Source: WHSW01 sp963828755 (GTDB lineage: Bacteria > Actinomycetota > Thermoleophilia > Solirubrobacterales > 70-9). From it: DNA of 64,000 nucleotides. The stretch lies in contig CAWHFY010000019.1 of NCBI GenBank assembly GCA_963828755.1, positions 15,570 through 79,569 on the forward strand. Direction: 5' to 3'. The notes under the pieces were generated by a model. It had not been told where the DNA came from. It was given only the letters and a program-made list of their open reading frames with translations, and searched no databases. The first letter of the stretch is position 1. Every line of letters begins with the position of its first letter. This document shows positions 51,935-60,631 of this stretch, one piece after another. Position numbers and translations under genes: made by a program.

Positions 51935-53377
51935 ATGGCCACGCCGCGAAATCCCTGGTGGGTCCTCGCGGGAGCGTGCACCGGCCTGTTCGTGCTCATG
52001 CTCGACTCGACCGTCGTCACCCTGGCGTTGCCCGCGATCCACGACGACCTCGGCTCGAGCACGGACGACCTGCAGTGGGTCCAGAACGCATATCTGCTCA
52101 CGCTGACCGCAACGGTCGTCACCGGCGGGCGGCTCGGTGACATCCTCGGCCGGCGCCGCGTCTTCATCGCCGGCCTGCTGATCTTTGCCGTCGGCTCGCT
52201 GGTCTCGGGAGCCTCCGGGTCGACCGGCGTCCTGATCGTCGGCCGGGTGGTCCAGGGGCTCGGCGGCGCCGCCCTGCTGTCGCTGTCGCTCGCGCTCACC
52301 GCCGACGCCTTCCCCGCGGCGACCCGCCCGCGCGCGCTCGGCATCTGGGCCGCCGTCTCGGCGGTTGCGCTCGCGGTCGGGCCCCTGGTCGGCGGCGCCC
52401 TGATCGAGCTCGCGAGCTGGCGCTGGATCTTCTTCATCAACGGACCGCCACTCGCGCTCGGGGTCGCGATCCTGCTCGCGCGTGGGTGGGAGACACGCGA
52501 CGAGAGCGCCTCGAGGGTCGACCTCGCCGGGGTTGCCGTCCTCGGCGCCGGGCTGACCGCGGTGGTCTACGCGCTCGTCGAGGCCGACGACTGGGGGTGG
52601 GACTCGGCGCGCACCCTCGGCCTGCTCGGCGGCGGGATCGCCCTCCTCGTCTGCTTCTGGGCCCTCGAGCACCGCATCCGTTTCCCGCTGGTCGACTTCT
52701 CGCTGTTTCGCAATCGCCCCTACCTCGGCGCGAGCGCCGCCGCGTTCGGGGTCGTCGGGGCCTACTGGTCGGTGATGTTCTTTCAGCCTCAATACCTCCA
52801 GAACGGTCTCGGCTACTCGGCGGTGGCCGCCGGGGCGCTCGTGTTGCCGGTGACCGCGCCGATGGCCGCCTTCTCCCCGTTCTCGGGCCGCCTCATCAAC
52901 CGCTACGGCGCCCGCGCGACGATGACCGCGGGGATGGTGCTCGCGCTCTCCGGCCTGTGCCTCCAGGCGCTGCTGATCGAGTCCGACGACGTCCTCTCGC
53001 TGCTGCCCGGCTTCCTCTGCTTCGGCGTCGCGCTGGCGCTCGTGTACGCGCCGATGTCCACGGCGGCGATGGCGGCGATGCCGGCAGCCAAGAGTGGGGT
53101 CGCCTCCGGCGTGCTGGCGATGGACCGGGTGCTCGCCGGAGCGCTGCTGCTCGCGCTCTGCTCGGCGACTTACCAGGACTCGCTTCCCGGCTCGGCGGCC
53201 ACCGCGAGCTCCGGGCAGCTCGCCGACGCGGTCGCCGCGGCGCTCGTGCCGGCGATCGTGATCGTCGCGATCGCGACCGTGCTCACCTGGCTGCTCGTGC
53301 GCTCACCAACCCCGCCGCCGGAGCCGGTGGTGGACGAGCTCGTCCACCACCAGCACCACCGCCGCTTTCACCTCTGA
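51935..53377 (+). CDS. MFS drug exporter (DHA2 type, 14 helices)
   Basis: A 480-residue multidrug-type exporter. Motifs include FVLMLDSTVVTLALPAI in helix 1, the loop 2-3 GGRLGDILGRRRVF and GRVVQGLGGAALLSLSLAL (motif C region). The C-terminus ends in a His-rich tail, DELVHHQHHRRFHL, with six histidines in twelve residues, unlike the exporter at 44229. Start at ATG 51935. Divergent from the osmoprotectant ATPase gene, 48 bases away. The stop at 53377 nearly meets the convergent haem-binding gene. Confidence 0.9.
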   Translation: MATPRNPWWVLAGACTGLFVLMLDSTVVTLALPAIHDDLGSSTDDLQWVQNAYLLTLTATVVTGGRLGDILGRRRVFIAGLLIFAVGSLVSGASGSTGVLIVGRVVQGLGGAALLSLSLALTADAFPAATRPRALGIWAAVSAVALAVGPLVGGALIELASWRWIFFINGPPLALGVAILLARGWETRDESASRVDLAGVAVLGAGLTAVVYALVEADDWGWDSARTLGLLGGGIALLVCFWALEHRIRFPLVDFSLFRNRPYLGASAAAFGVVGAYWSVMFFQPQYLQNGLGYSAVAAGALVLPVTAPMAAFSPFSGRLINRYGARATMTAGMVLALSGLCLQALLIESDDVLSLLPGFLCFGVALALVYAPMSTAAMAAMPAAKSGVASGVLAMDRVLAGALLLALCSATYQDSLPGSAATASSGQLADAVAAALVPAIVIVAIATVLTWLLVRSPTPPPEPVVDELVHHQHHRRFHL

Positions 53378-53380
53378 GGC

Positions 53381-53845
53381 TCAGGGACCGGGCGGGTCCT
53401 GCTGGTAGGTGCGGGTCAGCCCCGCGACCAGGTCGGTCTTCTCGGTGTCCGAGAGCCGCGCGCCCGGATGCAGCAGCCGGTACTGAAGCGGCGGCATCTC
53501 GCCACCGTCGATCACCTCGCCGAGCTCGCCCGGGTCGGGCTGTGGCCGGTCCCACTCGGAGAAGTTGAGCACCCCGCGGCCGTCCTCGACGTCGTGCTGG
53601 ATCAGCCACGAGAACGGCGCCACGTTGCTCTCGATCGGCCACGTGGTGAGGTTCGAGTGACAGTCGCCGCACGCATCGGTCGCCAGCTGCTCGGTGCGCG
53701 CGTTGTCGAACCGGACCTGGCGGGTGACCGGCGGGTTGGCGTGGTCGCGTCCGTAGGGGACGAGCTGGATCACCAACGCGCCGCCGACGATCACCAGCAG
53801 TGCGATCCGGATGACCGAGCCCGAGGCCCAGCGGAAGCTCCTCAT
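53381..53845 (-). CDS. Haem-binding domain protein (c-type, CxxCH)
   Basis: About 154 residues, from ATG 53845 (MRSFRWASGSVIRIALLVIVGG). One N-terminal membrane helix and an extracytoplasmic domain with a covalent haem c site, DACGDCHSNLTTWP, as in the PF14376-type 'Haem_bd' family. WIQHDVEDGRGVLNFSEW and PPLQYRLLHPGARLS are typical of the family. It may transfer electrons at the membrane. The maturation apparatus would include DipZ-type thiol reduction. Confidence 0.88.
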   Translation of the reverse strand: MRSFRWASGSVIRIALLVIVGGALVIQLVPYGRDHANPPVTRQVRFDNARTEQLATDACGDCHSNLTTWPIESNVAPFSWLIQHDVEDGRGVLNFSEWDRPQPDPGELGEVIDGGEMPPLQYRLLHPGARLSDTEKTDLVAGLTRTYQQDPPGP

Positions 53846-53946
53846 CGTCGGTCGATCATCGTGGCGGACGCGGGCAGCGGCATCCGTGGGCAGCACGGAC
53901 GCGCGCCCGTATACAGCCGCGCACCACCGACGCTCTCACCTCTGAC

Positions 53947-54747
53947 TCAGCAGCGCTGGAGCTCCACCTCGCGCTTCAGACCGGGCTTGCCCTTGCGGGT
54001 CGCATTCACGTTGAGGACGTAGATCCGCGCCTGATCGAGATCCGCGGCCGGGATCGTGAAGGTGAGGCGGCCGCCGTCCGCGCTCCCGAGGCGCTGACGG
54101 ACGTTCTTGCCGGTGAGCTTCGCCTTGATGCCCTTGACCTTGCTCACCTTCGCCCTTGCCTGCATCCTCAGGTCGGCGTCGAAGCAGCCGGTCGGCAGGC
54201 CCTTGAGCTTCAGCTTGGGGTCGCCACCGATCACTGGCGGGATGATCACCGTGGTCCGCTCGCGCGTCTCGTCGTCGGCCGGCTGGTCGTCATCCGAGGC
54301 CTGGCACGAGGTCGGGCCGAAGTCGCAGGAGAGAAGCCCGGCGACGTGGTCCATGGAGAAGTTGGCCCGGAGCACGGCGGTGACCTGGGCGCTGGCACCC
54401 GGAGCCAGGGTGCCGAGGTCACAGAGCGCCTGCTGGTAGTCGCCGGCGGGCGAGATCAGGCAGGAGCCCTGGGTCGGCGCGGCCGAGACATAAGGGTTGT
54501 TGACCGCGCCCGAGCCCCCCGGCGTAAGGGAGAACAGGTCGAGGCCAACGTCGTCGAAGGTCTCGGTGCCGACGTTGGCGACCGTCGCCGTATAGGTGAC
54601 AGCGGTCCCCGCGGCGACCGGGTCGGCTGATTCGAGTTGCGTGATCGCCACGTCGTGCGAGGCGGCGGCGGACGCCGGCAGGCCCAGGGCCACCACCGCG
54701 GCCGCGGCCGCGGCCGCCGCGATCGTCGGGTGGAGTCCCCTTCGCAT
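53947..54747 (-). CDS. Secreted DUF11/CARDB-like protein
   Basis: About 266 residues, from ATG 54747 (MRRGLHPTIAAAAAAAAVVALG). A signal peptide ends near ASAAASHD, followed by an immunoglobulin-like DUF11/CARDB-type repeat: ADPVAAGTAVTYTATVANVGTETFDDVGLDL, in parts. Three Cys (GSCLISP, ALCDLG, LSCDFG) and a further two near the middle suggest disulfides. The C-terminal third is Lys-rich beta (GLPTGCFDADLRMQARAKVSKVKG) and ends with a Cys (VELQRC). Extracellular or surface function unknown. It is divergent from the P-type ATPase. Confidence 0.8.
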   Translation of the reverse strand: MRRGLHPTIAAAAAAAAVVALGLPASAAASHDVAITQLESADPVAAGTAVTYTATVANVGTETFDDVGLDLFSLTPGGSGAVNNPYVSAAPTQGSCLISPAGDYQQALCDLGTLAPGASAQVTAVLRANFSMDHVAGLLSCDFGPTSCQASDDDQPADDETRERTTVIIPPVIGGDPKLKLKGLPTGCFDADLRMQARAKVSKVKGIKAKLTGKNVRQRLGSADGGRLTFTIPAADLDQARIYVLNVNATRKGKPGLKREVELQRC

Positions 54748-54783
54748 CCTTGCCTCGGTCTTCGATCCTATCGCTGGCCTCTG

Positions 54784-54790
54784 TTTATAT
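54784..54790 (+). promoter_or_regulatory. Possible -10 of a leaderless ctpE transcript
   Basis: TTTATAT just before ATG 54797, so the first A would be about +1. No convincing -35 (a TTCGAT at 54761 with an 18-base gap is weak). Leaderless mRNAs with this spacing are common in actinobacteria. Confidence 0.35.
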
Positions 54791-54796
54791 GGACGC

Positions 54797-57337
54797 ATGG
54801 AGGACGCGCGGACCACCCAGGGACTCTCGAGCGCCGAGGCTCACCGCCGCCTCGCCCGGCTCGGCGAGCCCGAGCCGCCCAGCAGCCGCTCGGTCGCGAG
54901 CATCGTCAGAGCGAACGTCCTCACCCTGTTCAACGGGATCATCGCGGTGTTCTTCATCCTGATGCTGTCGCTCGGGCTCTTCGCCGACGCCCTCTTCGGC
55001 CTGATCGCGGTCGTCAACTCGGCGATCGGGATCCGCCAGGAGCTGAAGGCCAAGGAGACGCTCGACCAACTCGCGCTGCTGGTCGCGCCGCGCGCCAAGG
55101 CGATCCGCGACGGCCGCGTCGTCGAGCTGACCGCGGACGAGGTCGTCCCCGGCGACGTCGTCAGGGTCGAGCCCGGCGATCAGCTGGTCGCCGACGGCCC
55201 GGTGGTCGACACGCGCAGCCTCACGGTGGACGAGTCGCTGCTCACCGGCGAGTCGGACGGGATCCGCAAACGGCCCGGCGACCGAATGCTCTCGGGCTCG
55301 TTCGGGATCTCGGGCTCGGGCCACTATGAAGTCGACGCGGTCCGCGAGGACAGCTACGCGGCCAAGATCGCCGGCGAGGCGCGGGAGTTCCGCCACGCCC
55401 CCTCGCCGCTGCAGGTCGAGGTCAACACGGTGCTGAAGGCGACCTCGCTGGCGCTGATCCCGATCGCCCTGATCGTGCTCGTCGGCTTCACCCTTCACGA
55501 CAAAGCGTTCCGCGACGCCGCCCAGGAGGCGACCGCCGGGCTCGTCACCCTCATCCCCGAGGGCTTGGTGCTGCTGCTCAGCGTCACCCTCGCGGTCGCG
55601 GCGGTGCGGTTGGCGCGCCAGAACACGCTCGTCCAGCAGATGGCGGCGACCGAGGCGCTCGCCGCCGTCGACACGATCTGCGTCGACAAGACCGGGACCC
55701 TGACGGACGGGACGCTGAAGCTCGTCGGCGTCGTCCCGGCGGACCAGAACCGCGCCGGCGACGCCGAGCGGGCCCTCGCCACCTTCGCCGCCTCCGCCGG
55801 CGAGCGCAACCGGACCCTCGAGACGATCGCGGAGAGCTACCCGGCCCACCCCGAGCGGCCGAGCGCCGAGGTGCCGTTCTCGTCGCAGTGGAAATGGAGC
55901 GGAATGACCTTGAACGGCTCCAGCTACGTGATCGGGGCCCCGGACGTGCTCACCCGCGCCGGAGCGCTGCGGCTGCCCGAGGGCCTGCAGCGGGCGCTCG
56001 CCGAGCACACCGGCGCCGGGCGCCGCGTGGTCGCCTTCGGCGAGGCCCGCGGCGGCCTGCCCACCGACCCGGCCGCAGAGCCGCCGCCGACGCTCGAGCC
56101 GCGGGCGCTGGTCGTGCTCGAGGAGACCCTGCGCCCCGACGCCGCCGAGACGATCACCTACATGCGCGACCAGCAGGTCGACCTGAAGCTGATCTCGGGT
56201 GACGCGCGCGAGACGGTGACCGCGGTCGCGCACGCGGTCGGGGTGCCCGGCGACGCGCCGGTGATCGAGGGGCCCGACCTGCCGACCGACAAGGGCGGGC
56301 TCGCCCAGGCGGCGCTTCGCAACACGGTGTTTTGCCGGATCAACCCGGAACAGAAGAAGGCGCTGGTCGGGGCGCTCGCCGACCGTGGCCGCTTCACGGC
56401 GATGATCGGCGACGGCGTCAACGACGTCCCGGCGCTCAAGCAGGCCCGCCTCGCCGTCGCGATGGGCTCCGGGAGCCAGATCACCAAGGGCGTCGCCGAC
56501 ATCGTCCTGTTGCGCGACCAGTTCTCGATGCTGCCGCGAGCGGTCACGGAAGGACGCCGCATCGCCCGCAACATCCACCGCCTCGGACGCCTCTATCTGA
56601 CCAAGTCGGTCTACGCCGCCTTCCTGATCCTGCTCGCCGCGATCTTCGACTTCACCTTCCCGTTCCTGCCGCGCCAGCTCACCGTCGCGGCGATGCTGAC
56701 GATCGGGATCCCCTCGTTCGTGCTCGCGCTGGCCCCGAGCGAGGGGCCGCTGTACCGCGGCCGGCTGCTGCGGGCGCTGGCGGCGTTCGCCTTTCCCGCC
56801 GGGGTCGCGATGGGGATCGCCTCCCTGCTCTCGTTCTTCCTCGTTGACAGCGTCTTCGGCGGCACGCTCGAGGAGGGCAGGACCGCGGCGACTACGACCC
56901 TGATCGTGCTCGGCCTGTGCTTCATCGTCCTGCTCGAGCGCGGCCCCGGGCGCGAGCACATCACCGTGCAGAGCTACATGCTCGCCCTGGTGGCGGGCCT
57001 CGGCGCGCTGTTCGCCGGGATCATCGCGATTGACCCGGTGCGCGAGTTCTTCGACCTCGCGGTGCTCTCCGGCGGCCAGTGGTTCGCCGCGCTGCTCTGC
57101 GTCGCGCTCGGGCTCGGGATCGCCGGCGCCGTCTGGCAGCTTCCGTACGTGCAGCGGCTCGAGCTCGCCGAGGGCGACGAGCTTGCCCCCGACGACGGGC
57201 CCGAGCCGACCCACACGCCGCGCACCGGCGAGTTCGATGCGGTCGCGATGCCGGGACCGGGCGAGCCATCGTTGCCCGACGACCACAGCGAGGCGCCGAC
57301 GACCGTCGCCCCGACCGAGAGGATGGAGCGAGGATGA
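54797..57337 (+). CDS. ctpE: P-type ATPase, CtpE-like
   Basis: An 846-residue cation pump. Phosphorylated Asp297 lies in VDKTGTLTDG; the actuator loop is LLTGESDG (TGES); the hinge is MIGDGVNDVPALKQA. About ten membrane helices, with the pair after the actuator FNGIIAVFFILML. N-terminal metal-binding CxxC or HMA domain absent. CtpE of mycobacteria has the same layout and is implicated in calcium uptake, so calcium is the leading guess; K+ or another cation is possible. Its stop overlaps pyk by four bases (ATGA). The C-terminal 70 residues are a cytosolic Asp/Pro-rich tail. Confidence 0.87.
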   Translation: MEDARTTQGLSSAEAHRRLARLGEPEPPSSRSVASIVRANVLTLFNGIIAVFFILMLSLGLFADALFGLIAVVNSAIGIRQELKAKETLDQLALLVAPRAKAIRDGRVVELTADEVVPGDVVRVEPGDQLVADGPVVDTRSLTVDESLLTGESDGIRKRPGDRMLSGSFGISGSGHYEVDAVREDSYAAKIAGEAREFRHAPSPLQVEVNTVLKATSLALIPIALIVLVGFTLHDKAFRDAAQEATAGLVTLIPEGLVLLLSVTLAVAAVRLARQNTLVQQMAATEALAAVDTICVDKTGTLTDGTLKLVGVVPADQNRAGDAERALATFAASAGERNRTLETIAESYPAHPERPSAEVPFSSQWKWSGMTLNGSSYVIGAPDVLTRAGALRLPEGLQRALAEHTGAGRRVVAFGEARGGLPTDPAAEPPPTLEPRALVVLEETLRPDAAETITYMRDQQVDLKLISGDARETVTAVAHAVGVPGDAPVIEGPDLPTDKGGLAQAALRNTVFCRINPEQKKALVGALADRGRFTAMIGDGVNDVPALKQARLAVAMGSGSQITKGVADIVLLRDQFSMLPRAVTEGRRIARNIHRLGRLYLTKSVYAAFLILLAAIFDFTFPFLPRQLTVAAMLTIGIPSFVLALAPSEGPLYRGRLLRALAAFAFPAGVAMGIASLLSFFLVDSVFGGTLEEGRTAATTTLIVLGLCFIVLLERGPGREHITVQSYMLALVAGLGALFAGIIAIDPVREFFDLAVLSGGQWFAALLCVALGLGIAGAVWQLPYVQRLELAEGDELAPDDGPEPTHTPRTGEFDAVAMPGPGEPSLPDDHSEAPTTVAPTERMERG

Positions 57338-58758
57338 GCAGCCACCGGCGGACCAAGATCGTGACCACGATCGGCCCGGCGACGCGCAGCGTCGAGGGCA
57401 TGATCGAGCTGATCGAGGCCGGCGCCGACGTCTTTCGCTTCAACTTCTCGCACGGCACCCGCGACGACCACGCCGAGAACGTGGCGATGGCGCGCGAGGC
57501 CGCCGAGCGCAGCGGCAAGGAGGTCGGGATCCTCGGCGACCTGCCGGGCCCGAAGCTGCGGATCGGCCACGTCGAAGCGGGCATCGTCGGCCTCCGGCCT
57601 GGGAGCGAGATCGTGCTCACGACCGAGGACTGCATCGGCACCGATGAGCGGCTCTCGGTCTCATACGACGGCCTCCCGGAGGCGGTTACCGCCGACGGGC
57701 TGATCTACCTCGCCGACGGGCGCATCCGCCTGCGCGTGCTCGAGGCGGGCGACGACGAGGTGCGGTGCTCGGTCGAGGTCGGCGGACGGATCTCCTCCCA
57801 CCAGGGGCTCAACCTCCCCGGCGCCGAGGTCGGGCTGCCGGCGGCCGGGCGCGAGGACCTCGCCTGGGTCGACTTCGCGGTCGCGCACGACATCGACCTG
57901 CTCGCGGTCTCCTTCGTCCGCCGGGCCGAGGACCTGGCTCCCGTCGAGCGCCGGGTGCGCACCGGGGGCTCCGACATCCCGGTGATCGCCAAGATCGAGA
58001 AGCCGCAGGCCGCCGAGCGGGCGGAGGAGATCGTCAAGGCGGTCACCGCCGGGGTGATGATCGCTCGCGGCGACCTCGGGATCGAGTTGCCGATCGAACG
58101 GGTCCCCGGGGTCCAGCGTCATCTGCTGGCGCTCGCCGGGCGCTACTCGGTGCCGTCGATCACGGCGACGCAGATGCTCGCCTCGATGGTCGCCTCGCCC
58201 CGCCCGACCCGGGCCGAGGTCTCCGACGTCGCCAACGCAATCTTCCAGGGCACCGACGCGATCATGCTCTCCGAGGAGACCGCGGTCGGCGACTACCCGG
58301 CCGAGGCGGTGCGGGTGATGGATCGAATCGCGCACGAGACCGAGCCCGAGCTCCCGTACGGCGACTGGGTCTTAAACCGCGCCGGCTCGCACGAGACCGA
58401 CGTTGCCAGCTCGGTCGCGCGGGCGGCGGTCGGGGCCACCTACACGCTCGGGCTCGCCGCGATCGTCGTCCCGACGCGCAGTGGCCGCACCGCGCGGCTG
58501 GTCTCCGCACACCGCCCGCGGACGCCGGTGCTGGCGATCTCGCCGCGGCTGGCGACGGTCAGGCGGCTCAATCTCCTCTTCGGGGTCCAGTGCGTGATCG
58601 CCGACGATTGGACCGGGATCACGGCATTGCTCGACGACTGCGCTCGGCTCGCCCGCCAGGCCGGGGTGGCAAAGTCCGGCGACTTGATCGCGATCACCGC
58701 GGGGCTGCCCCAGCAGGACCTGGGCACGAACCTCTTCGAGATCCACCGCGTGCCGTAG
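57334..58758 (+). CDS. pyk: Pyruvate kinase
   Basis: A 474-residue glycolytic enzyme, phosphoenolpyruvate + ADP to pyruvate + ATP. It starts at ATG 57334, overlapping the ATPase stop. Motifs: RRTKIVTTIGPAT, FRFNFSHGT (substrate Arg and Asn), LGDLPGPKLRIG, the pyruvate-kinase signature IPVIAKIEKPQAAERAEEIV (in parts), MIARGDLGIELP and SITATQMLASM. Domain B appears slightly short. No frame break. Co-translation with a cation pump is unusual. Confidence 0.95.
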   Translation: MSSHRRTKIVTTIGPATRSVEGMIELIEAGADVFRFNFSHGTRDDHAENVAMAREAAERSGKEVGILGDLPGPKLRIGHVEAGIVGLRPGSEIVLTTEDCIGTDERLSVSYDGLPEAVTADGLIYLADGRIRLRVLEAGDDEVRCSVEVGGRISSHQGLNLPGAEVGLPAAGREDLAWVDFAVAHDIDLLAVSFVRRAEDLAPVERRVRTGGSDIPVIAKIEKPQAAERAEEIVKAVTAGVMIARGDLGIELPIERVPGVQRHLLALAGRYSVPSITATQMLASMVASPRPTRAEVSDVANAIFQGTDAIMLSEETAVGDYPAEAVRVMDRIAHETEPELPYGDWVLNRAGSHETDVASSVARAAVGATYTLGLAAIVVPTRSGRTARLVSAHRPRTPVLAISPRLATVRRLNLLFGVQCVIADDWTGITALLDDCARLARQAGVAKSGDLIAITAGLPQQDLGTNLFEIHRVP

Positions 58759-58787
58759 GCCCGCTGGACGCGAAGTGATCGTGTCGC

Positions 58788-58961
58788 TCAGCTGGAGAGC
58801 GGAACTCTGGCCGTCGCGGGAACTCGTGAGGGTGGATCCTCGAGCGTCAGAAACCGGTCGTTGCCATTCGGGTCGAATCGCGGTTCGTAGGCGAGTCGGC
58901 TGACGTCGCTCAACCGCGCCCCGCACTCGTGGCAGCGGCGAAACCAGGTCAGGACCCTCAT
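58788..58961 (-). CDS. Small putative zinc-ribbon protein
   Basis: About 57 residues from ATG 58961 (MRVLTWFRRCHECGARLSDVS). A CHECG pair followed by no second Cys pair could be half of a zinc ribbon or part of a dimer. The downstream part is Pro/Arg-rich (LEDPPSRVPATARVPLSS). The 270 bases upstream to the next gene contain no gene I can support. Low confidence that it is translated. Confidence 0.4.
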   Translation of the reverse strand: MRVLTWFRRCHECGARLSDVSRLAYEPRFDPNGNDRFLTLEDPPSRVPATARVPLSS

Positions 58962-59229
58962 CTCGCGGTCATAAGACGAGCTGATCGTGTGTACACCCTG
59001 GTGCGTGCAGTTCACTCCACCCCACCAACGGTCCGCCCGACCCAGAATTGGCGCACGACCGCCACAACTGCGACGAATTCCATCCCACCCGGTGGCCGCC
59101 CCGCCCCCGCCCCCTTCCCTCGAGAGTCGTCTGAGACACGGGAAGCGTGCCTCAGGCGACACTCGGCGGCCGGGCCCTCGACGAGCCGCCCCACCGCCGC
59201 CGAACCCGCCCGCGCATAGAGTCCCGCGC

Positions 59230-60240
59230 GTGAAGGTCGATGCGGGCACCTACCAGCCGACCGTCGACGCGGCCGGGGCGGCCGCGGTCCAGGCCGAGCG
59301 CGACGGCTACGACGGCTGGTTCGCGTTCGAGACGCAGATCGATCCCTTTCTCGCCTGCGCGATCGCGGCCGAACGGACCGAGACGATCGGAATCGGCACC
59401 GCGATCGTGGTCGCCTTCGCGCGCAACCCCATGACGGTCGCGCTGCAGGCGAACGACGTCCAGGCGCTCTCCGGCGGCCGCTTCACGCTCGGGCTCGGGT
59501 CGCAGATCAAGCCGCACATCACCCGGCGCTACTCGATGCCATGGTCGAAGCCGGCGGCGCGGATGCGCGAGTTCGTGCTCGCGGTGCGCGCGATCTGGGA
59601 CACCTGGGCGACCGACGCGCCGCTCGAGTTCGAGGGCGACTTCTACACCCACACGCTGATGGCGCCGTTCTTCAACCCGGGCCCGAACGAGCACGGCAAC
59701 CCGGACATCATGGTCGCCGCGGTGGGCCCGCTGATGACCGAGACCGCCGGCGAGGTCGCCGACGGCATCCTCGTCCACGGGTTCTCGACCGAGCGCTACC
59801 TGCGGGAGGCGACGCTGCCGGCGCTCGAGCGTGGCTTCACGAAGGCAGGGCGCACTCGGGAGGGGTTCGAGATCACCGCGCCCGCGTTCGTGGTCGCCGC
59901 CGACACCGAGGAGGAGATCGCCGCCGGGGTCGCCCAAATCAAGCAGCAGATCGCCTTCTACGGCTCCACGCCTGCCTACCGGCCGGTGCTGGAGCTGCAC
60001 GGCTGGGGCGACCTGCAGGACGAGCTGCGCGCAATGACCAAGCGTGGCGAGTGGGACCGAATGCCGGAGCTGATCGCCGACGAGTTGGTCGAGACCTTCG
60101 CCGTCGTCGGCTCCCCGGAGGAGGCGGTCGCCGAGATCAAGCGCCGCTACGGCGACATCGCCACGCGGATCACCCTGCAGCTGCCCGCCCAGCGCGACGA
60201 GCGCCGGTGGCGCGGGCTGTTCGACGAACTCCGCGCTTGA
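59230..60240 (+). CDS. LLM-class F420-dependent oxidoreductase (TIGR03617-like)
   Basis: A 336-residue F420-dependent luciferase-like enzyme, starting at GTG 59230 (VKVDAGTYQPTVDAAGAAA). Segments GYDGWFAFETQIDPFLACAI, IGIGTAIVVAFARNPMTVA and LSGGRFTLGLGSQIKPHITRRYSMPW, in parts, match the MSMEG_2256 type. Its stop overlaps the VanZ-like start by four bases (TTGA). Substrate unknown. Confidence 0.9.
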   Translation: MKVDAGTYQPTVDAAGAAAVQAERDGYDGWFAFETQIDPFLACAIAAERTETIGIGTAIVVAFARNPMTVALQANDVQALSGGRFTLGLGSQIKPHITRRYSMPWSKPAARMREFVLAVRAIWDTWATDAPLEFEGDFYTHTLMAPFFNPGPNEHGNPDIMVAAVGPLMTETAGEVADGILVHGFSTERYLREATLPALERGFTKAGRTREGFEITAPAFVVAADTEEEIAAGVAQIKQQIAFYGSTPAYRPVLELHGWGDLQDELRAMTKRGEWDRMPELIADELVETFAVVGSPEEAVAEIKRRYGDIATRITLQLPAQRDERRWRGLFDELRA

Positions 60241-60599
60241 ACCGCACCGGGTGGCGAGCGCTCGCGCCGCTGGCGCTGATGGCGCTGATCTTCTACCTCT
60301 CCGCGCAGCCGTCGGTGGGCCCGGAGCTGCCCGCGTTCACGCGCGTGATCGCCCACTTCAGCGAGTACGCGCTGCTGGCGGCGCTTTGGGCGTGGGCGCT
60401 GGCGCCGAGGCTCGGCCGGCGCGCGATCCCGGTGGCGGCGGCGATCTGCGTGCTGTACGCGATCACCGATGAGCTTCACCAGCGATCCGTGCCGGGGCGC
60501 GACTCGGACCCGTTCGACGTCCTCGTCGACTGCCTGGGGATCGCCGTGTCGCTGTCGCTGTGCCGCGCCTGGGCGCGCAGCAGAGCCGACCGCACTTGA
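60237..60599 (+). CDS. VanZ-like membrane protein
   Basis: A 120-residue membrane protein with about three helices, starting at TTG 60237, whose last bases overlap the stop of the oxidoreductase (TTGA). The VanZ signature is the region FYLSAQPSVGPELP, the helix with HFSEYALLAALWAW and the DELHQRSVPGRDSDPFDVLVDCLG segment. VanZ-like proteins are linked with low-level teicoplanin resistance or cell-wall maintenance, but stand-alone members lack assigned roles. It overlaps the F420 gene and ends before a hairpin at 60600. Confidence 0.85.
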   Translation: MNRTGWRALAPLALMALIFYLSAQPSVGPELPAFTRVIAHFSEYALLAALWAWALAPRLGRRAIPVAAAICVLYAITDELHQRSVPGRDSDPFDVLVDCLGIAVSLSLCRAWARSRADRT

Positions 60600-60614
60600 C
60601 GCCGCCCGGCGGCG
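60600..60614. terminator. Short GC hairpin between convergent genes
   Basis: CGCCGC-CCG-GCGGCG starts one base after the VanZ stop and lies before the ATP-grasp stop (60632). A 6-bp perfect stem without a T-tract; a weak terminator at best. Confidence 0.3.
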
Positions 60615-60631
60615 AGTGAACGGCGCCGCGC

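Noticed and set aside
58989..58996. GTGTACAC palindrome in the 58961-59230 gap as an operator
   Set aside because: Eight bases only, no second copy nearby and no promoter alignment; expected by chance.
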